Positions 27,148-37,021 of a stretch of DNA of 37,021 bases are shown here, piece by piece. Numbering within the stretch: the stretch's first letter is position 1; each line of letters begins with the position of its first letter. A program made the position numbers and the translations under genes. Source of the stretch: Acidiferrobacteraceae bacterium. GTDB taxonomy: Bacteria; Pseudomonadota; Gammaproteobacteria; Acidiferrobacterales; Sulfurifustaceae. Below the pieces are notes generated by a model, which did not search any database, was not told where the DNA came from, and saw only the letters and a list, made by a program, of their open reading frames with translations. The stretch is from positions 1-37,021 of the forward strand of contig JAJPKH010000115.1 in the NCBI GenBank assembly GCA_021323795.1, given 5' to 3'.

Positions 27148-27477
27148 CTAGTCCGCGTCGCAGGAGGGCGGCGGCGGCGAAAAGTAGCGGCGCAAGCGTG
27201 CGTGCAGCTCGGTTTCCGATAGTCCTTCCACTTCGATGACCTTGCGCGCATGGGTTTCCCCGTTCACCAGGCGGACATTCTCCCGCGGTAACTGCAGAGC
27301 GAAGGCCACCGTTTTCAACGCCGCTTCATTGGCTTTACCTCGTTCCGGAGGTGCGGTCACGCGAACTTTGAGCGCGGCGCCGATCCAGCCGGCGATTTCG
27401 TTCTTCGACGCCTTGGGAATGACCTTGAGCTGCAATCGAAGGCTCACAGCTTTTCTGGTCGGCACCGCTATGCGCAA
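27148..27477 (-). CDS. DUF167 (YggU) family protein
   Basis: LKVIPKASKNEIAGWIGAALKVRVTAPPERGKANEAALKTVAFALQLPRENVRLVNGETHARKVIEVEGL. Confidence 0.9.
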   Translation of the reverse strand: MRIAVPTRKAVSLRLQLKVIPKASKNEIAGWIGAALKVRVTAPPERGKANEAALKTVAFALQLPRENVRLVNGETHARKVIEVEGLSETELHARLRRYFSPPPPSCDAD

Positions 27478-27523
27478 GCGTGCGGCCGGGCGGCGCCATC
27501 ACCACGGCGCCGCCCGATCGGGC

Positions 27524-29038
27524 TTAAGGTTTAATCGCGAGGAATAACTTACCGCCGCGACGGTTAATGAGCAGCAGCGCGCCGTCTTTCTTCGAAAGCT
27601 TGCTGCTGATGCGCCTGAGATCCGCCACCGAGCGAACCGGCTGACGATTGATTTCGAGGATAACGTCGCCCGGTTCCACTCCCGCGGACGCCGCCGAGCT
27701 ATCGGGGGCGAGACCCGTGACCACGACCCCCTTGGTTCCGGGGTTAAGACCGAGTTGACGGGCGGTGTCGGGCGTAAGATTGCGCACTTCAAGACCGCCC
27801 AACACGGATTTCGCGCCGCTCTCATCCTGCTCGCTCCCGAGCGTTTCCTCCTCGCCGGCGCGCGCGATGTCCTTCGGCTGCTCGGCGATCTTCACGCTGA
27901 TCGTTTGGCGTTTGTTCTCGCGCAGCACTTCCACTTTCGCGGTCTTTCCAACGGCCGTTTGCGCCACCATGTTGCGCAAGATAGCGGGGCTCTCGACCGG
28001 TTTGCCGTCGAAGCTGATGATGACGTCACCCGACTTGACCCCCGCCGCGGCCGCCGGACTGTCCGGAAGCACTTCGCTGACCAGCGCTCCCTTGGTCTCG
28101 CTCAGCCCGAACTGCTTCGCCAGGTCTTGGTTGACTTCCTGGATGGAAACACCGAGCCAGCCGCGCGTGACCTTGCCGGTCTTCACCAGGCTGTCCATCA
28201 CCGCGCGCGTCATGTTCGCCGGTACCGCGAAACCGATGCCCATGTAACCTCCGCTGCGCGAGAAAATCGCCGTGTTGATGCCGACCAGCTCGCCGCGCGA
28301 ATTGACCAGCGCGCCGCCGGAATTTCCCGGGTTGATCGCCGCGTCGGTTTGAATGAAATCCTCGTAGTCGGCGATACCGACATTGGCGCGGCCGACGGCG
28401 CTCACGATGCCCATCGTAACCGTCGAGTTCAGCGCGAACGGATTGCCGATGGCGAGGATGAATTCACCCACCTCGAGCTTGTCGGAGTCGCCCCACGGGA
28501 TGGTCGGCAGATCCTTGGCGTTGATCTTGACGACCGCGACGTCGGTTTTCGGATCGGTGCCGACGACTTTGCCGGTGAATTCGCGCTTATCATTGAGCAG
28601 CACTTTGATCTCGTCCGCCTTGGCGATGACATGATTGTTGGTGACGATATAACCGTCGCTCGTGACGATCACGCCGCTGCCGAGGCTGCTCTCTTTGCGC
28701 TCGCGCGGCGCCTGGAAACGGCGGAAAAACTCGTCGCCGAAGAATTGGCGGAAAAACGGATCGTCCATGAACGGCGCCATTTGTTCGCCGCCGCCGGGGG
28801 AGCGCACCACGCGCGTCGTGGAGATGTTCACCACCGCAGGGGTGGCGGCTTTGACGATCGGGACGAAATTCGGCGGGCCGACGTTGGTCGACAGCGGAAG
28901 TCTTGGCTGGTTTTCGGCGCTTCCGGCGACCGGCATCCAGCCGAGGCGCGAGCTCAACACGACGCCTCCGATGACACCCGCAAAGAGGAACAGCCCGGCC
29001 ACGAGACCGGCCCGGAACGAACGACGATCAATAGTCAT
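27524..29038 (-). CDS. Periplasmic serine endoprotease, DegP/MucD-like (S1C, two PDZ domains)
   Basis: Catalytic triad motifs TNNHV, TDVAVVKI, GNSGGAL; two PDZ domains (GALVSEVLPDSPAAAAGVKSGDVI; GVVVTGLAPDSSAASAGVEPGDVI); start chosen at MTIDRRSFRAG. Confidence 0.95.
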   Translation of the reverse strand: MTIDRRSFRAGLVAGLFLFAGVIGGVVLSSRLGWMPVAGSAENQPRLPLSTNVGPPNFVPIVKAATPAVVNISTTRVVRSPGGGEQMAPFMDDPFFRQFFGDEFFRRFQAPRERKESSLGSGVIVTSDGYIVTNNHVIAKADEIKVLLNDKREFTGKVVGTDPKTDVAVVKINAKDLPTIPWGDSDKLEVGEFILAIGNPFALNSTVTMGIVSAVGRANVGIADYEDFIQTDAAINPGNSGGALVNSRGELVGINTAIFSRSGGYMGIGFAVPANMTRAVMDSLVKTGKVTRGWLGVSIQEVNQDLAKQFGLSETKGALVSEVLPDSPAAAAGVKSGDVIISFDGKPVESPAILRNMVAQTAVGKTAKVEVLRENKRQTISVKIAEQPKDIARAGEEETLGSEQDESGAKSVLGGLEVRNLTPDTARQLGLNPGTKGVVVTGLAPDSSAASAGVEPGDVILEINRQPVRSVADLRRISSKLSKKDGALLLINRRGGKLFLAIKP

Positions 29039-29113
29039 TTTTATGAACTCCCAATCGCGAAGCACGATAGTCCCATGGATCGGTAAAACCCGGAAAAGTT
29101 TCGAGGCTACCGG

Positions 29114-31723
<2,610 letters not shown>

Positions 31724-31757
31724 AAGAGATCTTTCCTGAGCAGGTCGCTTTGGCTTT

Positions 31758-31786
31758 AAATTGGGTTAATCCGGACCTTTTTCAAG
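31758..31786 (-). promoter_or_regulatory. Putative heat-shock sigma32 (RpoH) promoter for clpB
   Basis: Minus strand: CTTGAAA - 14 nt - CCCAATTT, close to the sigma32 consensus CTTGAAA/CCCCATnT, about 35 bp upstream of the clpB start. Confidence 0.75.
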
Positions 31787-31799
31787 GAGAACGCGCCAT

Positions 31800-32141
31800 T
31801 CATTTCCTCCCGCGCGGCAACGGATCGCCGTTCTTTTTATAGGCGGGAGGCGCGTAGAAATTCACGGTTCGGAGCGGGACGCGGCCGTTGTTACGTATCT
31901 CGTGTTGGTCGCCGCGCTCGATGAGCATCAGCGTGCCGGGACGCAGCCGGTAGGACTGCTTGCCGACGCGGGCTTGCCCGGTCCCTTCCACCACGTAGAG
32001 CCATTGGTCGCTCCCGCGATGGCGGTTCTTGGGCCCGCCCTCGCTGTCGCCGGGCGGAATCACCATTTCCGCCGCCTGCGCGCGGCGATTGCCGAATACC
32101 ACGCGAAAGCCCTTACCGAGCCCGAGTCTCTTGCGCTTCAT
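31800..32141 (-). CDS. Cupin-domain protein
   Basis: RHRGSDQWLYVVEGTGQARVGKQSYRLRPGTLMLIERGDQHEIRNNGRVPLRTVNFYAPPAY, cupin motif pattern. Confidence 0.88.
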   Translation of the reverse strand: MKRKRLGLGKGFRVVFGNRRAQAAEMVIPPGDSEGGPKNRHRGSDQWLYVVEGTGQARVGKQSYRLRPGTLMLIERGDQHEIRNNGRVPLRTVNFYAPPAYKKNGDPLPRGRK

Positions 32142-32278
32142 CGGCCTGCTCCATGGCCCGAAAAATCAAGCGTACCACGCTCTCGCTTCCGCCCGCAGCC
32201 ACAGCGCAGGGGTCGCAAAGCTATTGCGAAAACGGGATACCGCTGTTCCCGTCAGGGAACCTCTCGAAATTGCTTCTC

Positions 32279-32414
32279 ATGTAGGTTGGTCAAGCCGCGC
32301 AAGCGCGCGGACCGACAAAATCATATGGTTCGGCGGCATCGCTCCGCCCATCCGTGTGCTCACGCGAAATTGGCACATCCTGTGCGGCATCGCGGCGCTC
32401 AACCCACCCTACAT
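32279..32414. repeat. 136-bp inverted-repeat-bounded intergenic element (REP/MITE-like)
   Basis: Left end ATGTAGGTTGGTCAAGC; right end in reverse complement ATGTAGGGTGGGTTGAGC; internal hairpins CCGCGC-AAGC-GCGCGG and GGCGG-CATCGCT-CCGCC. Confidence 0.55.
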
Positions 32415-32439
32415 TTGAATTATTGGAGGTTCCCATTAG

Positions 32440-32919
32440 TTAGTCCGCCGTGCGCTCGTGGTGCGTGGCGAGCGCCTGGATATACCGGACGAACTCGGGG
32501 TCTTCCCCTTTCAGGAGCTGCGGTAGGGCGGTGCGGAAATCTTCCCGGCTGCACCACTCGTGCATGTAATCTTCCCACGAACGCCAGCGACGCAGCTCGT
32601 TCTTCGACATCGTATGATCGTGCAGCAGCAGGTACGCGCGCTCGAACAGCGACACGAGCATGCCGAAGATCACCATCATGCGCTCGCGCTGCTCGTCCGA
32701 GAGGTTCGGCGTGCTCGGCGTGGAAAACAGGCGCAAGTCGGGATTCTCCAGCACGACTTTGAGGAACTCCTGGTAGTTGTCGGACAATGCCTGATAGACC
32801 TCGTTCTCTTCGTTGGCGCGCTCTTTGCGCTGTTCGAAAAGAAACACGAAGATGGCAACGGGCAGACCGATGACCGTGACGACGTAACTCAACATCTCCC
32901 ATATCTCAAGCACCGTCAT
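32440..32919 (-). CDS. Hypothetical protein with one N-terminal transmembrane helix
   Basis: MTVLEIWEMLSYVVTVIGLPVAIFVFLFEQRKERANEENEVYQALSDNYQEFLKVVLENPDLRLF...; protein-like, better than the overlapping alternative-frame ORFs. Confidence 0.75.
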   Translation of the reverse strand: MTVLEIWEMLSYVVTVIGLPVAIFVFLFEQRKERANEENEVYQALSDNYQEFLKVVLENPDLRLFSTPSTPNLSDEQRERMMVIFGMLVSLFERAYLLLHDHTMSKNELRRWRSWEDYMHEWCSREDFRTALPQLLKGEDPEFVRYIQALATHHERTAD

Positions 32920-32946
32920 GCCTCCGTCCACCGCGATGTCTCCCTC

Positions 32947-33627
32947 TTACGAATGCAGCGCGCGACTCAACTCTTCCAAACACCATTCGGCCGTACGATT
33001 TTCGCAGATCAGCGGCGGGCGCGCCTCAAGCCGCGCGGCGCTGCGCATGAACACCGCGGCGACGGTGAAGCCCTGCCCGCGCACCCCGCGGATGCGCACG
33101 GGAATAATCGGCGCGCCGGTCATTTGCGACAGCAGCACGATGCCGCGGCGCAGCGGAGCCGGCGGCTCGTGGTCGAGGCGAATGCGGCCTTGGGGAAACA
33201 ATGCCACCACTTCTCCGGCGGCCAAGGCGCGGCGCGCGGCGTAAAGGGCCGTGCGCGGATCGCGTTCACGGTCGATCGGTATGCAGCCGATGGCCCGGAA
33301 CAACCACTTGAGGTACCAGCGCTCGTACTGTTCGCGCGCGATGATGAAGCGCAGCGGCCGCTTCATCGCGGCGATCAGTAACAGCGGATCGAGACCCGAA
33401 ACGTGATTGCTCGCCACCAGCGCCGGCCCGCTGCGCGGGAGGCGCAGCCGATCGTGCGCGAGCCCGTGAAACCGCCGGCAGAAGAGCCGGTTCAGGCCAT
33501 CGAGGCGGTTCAGCCACGGACCGCCCCAATCCGCTTCGTTCGCCGCCTCACATATGCGAACAAACCGGCGCAGGAACCACCCCGCCAGCACGATCAACAA
33601 GATCAAGCCGAGCCACGCGCCGTTCAT
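32947..33627 (-). CDS. 1-acyl-sn-glycerol-3-phosphate acyltransferase family (PlsC-like)
   Basis: NHVSGLDPLLL (NHx4D), GCIPIDRERD, ALFPQGRI, PIIPVRIRG; N-terminal TM helix. Confidence 0.9.
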   Translation of the reverse strand: MNGAWLGLILLIVLAGWFLRRFVRICEAANEADWGGPWLNRLDGLNRLFCRRFHGLAHDRLRLPRSGPALVASNHVSGLDPLLLIAAMKRPLRFIIAREQYERWYLKWLFRAIGCIPIDRERDPRTALYAARRALAAGEVVALFPQGRIRLDHEPPAPLRRGIVLLSQMTGAPIIPVRIRGVRGQGFTVAAVFMRSAARLEARPPLICENRTAEWCLEELSRALHS

Positions 33628-34967
33628 GGCGCCGCCAGCGCGGCGGCGCGGCCGCGACGTTCATCGACGGTCAAGAGCAGCAGCAGGCCGAGCACGAAGT
33701 ACGCGGACGTCGCGAGCAGCGCCAGCCGATGATTTCCGTGCGAGACATAGCCGACCACGCCGTAGGTGAGAGGACCGACGACGGCGGCGAGCTTGCCGAA
33801 CAGGCCCCACAGTCCGAAAAATTCGGCGGTACGTTCGCGCGGCGAAAACTGTCCGACCAGGGCCCGCCCGGCCGACTGGCACGAACCGAGCGCCAGCCCG
33901 ACGAGGTTGGCCACCACCCAAAAACCGGCGCGGCTTTCGGTGAAGTACGCCAATACCAGGGCGGCGATCCAAACGACCAGCGTGACGGCGAGCGTACGCA
34001 CCGATCCCAACCGGTCCTGCACCACCCCGAAACCGAAGGCGCCGACGGCGGCGGTAATATTCACCACGAGAATGAGCACGATGTTCTCGCTCATGCCGAA
34101 ACTCATTTCTTCCGTCGCATAAACCGCCGCGAGGACGACCACCGTGTTTACGCCGCAGTAATAAACCGCGAGCGTCACCAGAAACCGAAATAGATCCCGA
34201 TAGTGTCGCGCGTGCACCAGCGTATGGCGCACGCGCGCGAAGCCGGCGCTGACATAGCGCGCTTTCGACGCCGCCGCCCGCGGCACGGCGCGTTCCCGCA
34301 GCCACAGGAACGTCGGCAAGGCCGCAATGCCGAAGAGCGCCGCCGTGATCCACATCGTCACGGGGACGTACTGCGCGGCGCCGGCCCCGTGGGCCTGCGC
34401 CCACTGGATGTAGGCGAGACACAGTCCGAGCACGAACACCCCGCCCACATAGCCGAGCGACCATCCGTAACCCGAGATGCGCCCGATGTTCTTCTCGGTG
34501 GCGATTTCCGTCAGGAAAGCGGCGATGAAGTTTTCACCGCTCGCGAACATGAAGTACGAGAACATGATGAGCAGCATGCCGAGCATCACGTCTCCCGGGC
34601 CGACCCAGCCGAGCGCGGCGGTGAACAGCACGCAACCGACGGTGGTAAACGCGAGAAAGCGCTTCTTGTGCGCTCCATGATCGGCGATGGCGCCGAGCAC
34701 CGGCGCGCTCGCGAGCACGAAGACGTTGGCGATCGCGGTCGCGAGCGTCCAGAGCAAGGTCGCCGTCCCTTTGGCGCCGGTGTCGGCGGCGACGACGGCG
34801 ACGAAGTAAGCGTTGAAGATCGCGGTCAGAACGACCGTGGTGTAGCCGGAATTGGCGAAGTCGTACATCGCCCACGCGAGGATCTCGCGCCGCGTGACCG
34901 GGGGCGTCGCGGCCGTGGACTTAGTCACACATTCGTTCCGCGTTACCCGACCGCGCGTGCACGTCAT
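33624..34967 (-). CDS. MFS transporter, UMF1/Atg22-like
   Basis: WAMYDFANSGYTTVVLTAIFNAYF, GAIADHGAHKKRFLAF, SGYGWSLGYVGGVFVL; many TM helices; true start uncertain. Confidence 0.9.
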   Translation of the reverse strand: MTCTRGRVTRNECVTKSTAATPPVTRREILAWAMYDFANSGYTTVVLTAIFNAYFVAVVAADTGAKGTATLLWTLATAIANVFVLASAPVLGAIADHGAHKKRFLAFTTVGCVLFTAALGWVGPGDVMLGMLLIMFSYFMFASGENFIAAFLTEIATEKNIGRISGYGWSLGYVGGVFVLGLCLAYIQWAQAHGAGAAQYVPVTMWITAALFGIAALPTFLWLRERAVPRAAASKARYVSAGFARVRHTLVHARHYRDLFRFLVTLAVYYCGVNTVVVLAAVYATEEMSFGMSENIVLILVVNITAAVGAFGFGVVQDRLGSVRTLAVTLVVWIAALVLAYFTESRAGFWVVANLVGLALGSCQSAGRALVGQFSPRERTAEFFGLWGLFGKLAAVVGPLTYGVVGYVSHGNHRLALLATSAYFVLGLLLLLTVDERRGRAAALAAP

Positions 34968-35159
34968 ATCGAGGCACGCCGCTCGACATTTTACGCGTAG
35001 GCCGTATCCGCGTTACCCGCACGATGCTCACGCTAAATCGTTGCACGCGCGCGCAGAATAGCGGGGATGACCGGCAAGTCAATACGAGGTGACGAAAAAG
35101 AGCGACACGTGGTGCACAACGCCACACGCTCTGGTTAAATCGTCCTGCCATTCAGCCCG

Positions 35160-36389
35160 GTGGAGCGCGTGGAAGCACATACCTTCTTTTTGATTCTGCT
35201 CACGATACTGCTGGCGGCGCGCCTCTTGGGAGAGCTGGCCGCCCGCTTGGGCGCGCCCGCCGTCATCGGCGAGCTGCTCGCCGGCGTGCTGATCGGCCCG
35301 AGCGCGCTCGGTTGGGTCGAGCCGACGCAAACCATTCTGCTGCTCGCCGAAATCGGCATCATTCTGCTGTTGTTCGAGGTCGGACTCGAAACCGATGTGA
35401 TGCGCCTGGTGCGCACGGGAATGAAGCCGATCCTCGTCGCGATAGCGGGCGTGGTGTTGCCGTTCCTGCTCGGGTTCGCCGCGAGCCGGTATCTCTTCGG
35501 CCAGACGCTGCTGACCGCGCTCTTTGTCGGCGGTACGCTGACCGCGACCAGCATCGGCATCACCGTGCGCGTGCTGACCGATCTCGGCCGGAGCCAATCG
35601 AGCGAAGCGCGCATCGTGCTCGGCGCGGCGGTGCTCGATGACGTGATCGGCGTGGTGCTGCTCGCGCTGCTGTACGAGTTTTCGACCGGCGGCGGCATCA
35701 ACCTCGCCAACACCGGAAGGGTCGGCCTGTTCATAGCGCTTTTCATGCTGCTCGCGCCGTTCGCCGCCAAGATCATCGCCGAACAGATCGAGCGGCTGGA
35801 TCGCACGAGCAAAATCCCCGGCCTTCTTCCGACCACGGTGGTGTCGCTCGTCCTGTTCTTCGCCTGGCTTGCGCATGTCGTCGGCGCCCCGGAATTGCTC
35901 GGCGGGTTCGCCGCCGGCCTTGCGTTGTCGCGCTGTCTATACGTCCCTTTCGGCTTCACCATTCGCACGGACCCCGACTTTTCTCACCGCATCGAAGCGC
36001 AATTGCGCCCTGTCGTTCACCTGTTCACGCCGATCTTCTTCGTCGCGGTCGGATTGATGCTCAACTTCCGGACGATCGACTGGAGCTCGCCCTTCATATG
36101 GATGTTCTCCGTTTCGCTCCTGCTGCTCGCCGTTATCGGCAAGCTCGCGAGCGGCTTCATGGCCACTGCGGAGAATCGCCATGCCCGAATGCTTATCGGC
36201 CTTGCGATGGTGCCGCGCGGCGAAGTGGGACTGATCTTTGCGCAGCTCGGGCAGTCCTCCGGAATCTTCAATAACGAGGTATATGCAGCCATGGTTATCG
36301 TGATTGCGGCGACGACGTTGTTGCCGCCGTTCGCCCTGAAATGGTATTACCATAAATTCGGCGGGCGACTCGCCGGGCCCCAGGAGTAA
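35160..36389 (+). CDS. Cation/proton antiporter (CPA2, Kef/NhaS-like membrane domain)
   Basis: [71 protein letters not shown]; apparent GTG start. Confidence 0.93.
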   Translation: MERVEAHTFFLILLTILLAARLLGELAARLGAPAVIGELLAGVLIGPSALGWVEPTQTILLLAEIGIILLLFEVGLETDVMRLVRTGMKPILVAIAGVVLPFLLGFAASRYLFGQTLLTALFVGGTLTATSIGITVRVLTDLGRSQSSEARIVLGAAVLDDVIGVVLLALLYEFSTGGGINLANTGRVGLFIALFMLLAPFAAKIIAEQIERLDRTSKIPGLLPTTVVSLVLFFAWLAHVVGAPELLGGFAAGLALSRCLYVPFGFTIRTDPDFSHRIEAQLRPVVHLFTPIFFVAVGLMLNFRTIDWSSPFIWMFSVSLLLLAVIGKLASGFMATAENRHARMLIGLAMVPRGEVGLIFAQLGQSSGIFNNEVYAAMVIVIAATTLLPPFALKWYYHKFGGRLAGPQE

Positions 36390-36394
36390 TCATC

Positions 36395-37021
36395 ATGCCG
36401 GACACACCAGCTCTTCCAGCGGAAATCATTGCGGACAGCGTGCGCCGCGCGCTCGCCGAAGACGTCGGCCCCGGTGATCTCACGGCCGCGCTCGTCCCCG
36501 CCACCGAGCCGGCGCAGGCGCGCGTTATCACGCGCGAAGACGCGGTGATATGCGGAACCGCCTGGTTCAGCGAGACGTTCCGGCAGGTCGACGCGCGTAT
36601 CCACGTCGAATGGAAAGTCCGTGACGGCGATTCCGTCCGCGGCGGCCAGGAGCTGTGCCGGATTCGCGGACTCGCGCGCGGCATCTTGACCGCGGAGCGC
36701 ACCGCGCTCAATTTCCTGCAAACGCTGTCGGGCACCGCGACGGCGGCGCGGCGCTATGTCGACGCCGCACGCGGCACCCGCGCCGTGATCCTCGACACGC
36801 GCAAAACCGTGCCGGGGTTGCGTCTCGAGCAGAAGTACGCCGTCCTTTGCGGCGGCGCGCAGAACCACCGCATCGGCCTGTATGACGGCATCCTGATAAA
36901 GGAAAACCACATCGCGGCGGCCAAATCGATCGAAGCGGCCGTGCGCGCGGCCAAGGCGACGGCGCCCGCGGGCGTCTTCGTCGAGATCGAGGTGGAGAAC
37001 CTGGCGCAGCTGCGCGAGGCC
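36395..37021 (+). CDS. nadC: Nicotinate-nucleotide pyrophosphorylase (carboxylating), partial at right edge
   Basis: ATG at 36395 after [36 protein letters not shown]..., [61 protein letters not shown]; open to edge, so absent from the ORF track. Confidence 0.96.
   Translation, partial: MPDTPALPAEIIADSVRRALAEDVGPGDLTAALVPATEPAQARVITREDAVICGTAWFSETFRQVDARIHVEWKVRDGDSVRGGQELCRIRGLARGILTAERTALNFLQTLSGTATAARRYVDAARGTRAVILDTRKTVPGLRLEQKYAVLCGGAQNHRIGLYDGILIKENHIAAAKSIEAAVRAAKATAPAGVFVEIEVENLAQLREA

Noticed and set aside
27755-29086. 443-aa plus-strand ORF antisense to the DegP-like protease
   Set aside because: Low-information Arg/Asp-rich translation over a definite S1C protease
32029-32418. 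129-aa and longer plus-strand ORFs crossing the cupin gene and repeat element
   Set aside because: They run through the inverted-repeat element and lack domain features

Overview
This is a GC-rich, densely packed proteobacterial chromosomal segment, probably gamma- or beta-type; taxonomy is inferred only from gene content. I support about 34 protein-coding genes. No rRNA, tRNA, CRISPR array, transposase or prophage was recognised. Gene order: acyl-CoA dehydrogenase N-terminus (edge, -), aldehyde dehydrogenase, sorbosone/PQQ-type sugar dehydrogenase, Liv-type substrate-binding protein plus two permeases (no ATPases in the window), CnoX-like thioredoxin, carboxylesterase and QueD (-), RhdA-like sulfurtransferase, host-attachment-like protein, PLP aminotransferase (-), DksA, dihydroorotase, UppP, DedA, REC-GGDEF protein, YheT-like hydrolase, HrpB helicase (-), alpha/beta hydrolase, GGDEF-EAL protein with an ABC_sub_bind-type lipoprotein (-), UdgX-like uracil-DNA glycosylase (-), two methyltransferases, DUF167, DegP/MucD-type protease, ClpB, cupin, a small membrane protein, PlsC-like acyltransferase and UMF1-type MFS transporter (all -), cation/proton antiporter, and partial nadC (edge). 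Most of the window is ordinary housekeeping. The best candidate for an under-described system is the substrate-binding lipoprotein that overlaps a GGDEF-EAL receptor with altered catalytic motifs (21384-24588). Other points of interest: a UdgX-type glycosylase with a KRRLH loop, a LivM permease with a C-terminal four-cysteine zinc-ribbon-like tail, an overlapping uppP-dedA pair, a strong sigma32-like promoter in front of clpB, an inverted-repeat element at 32279-32414, and several perfect intergenic palindromes.
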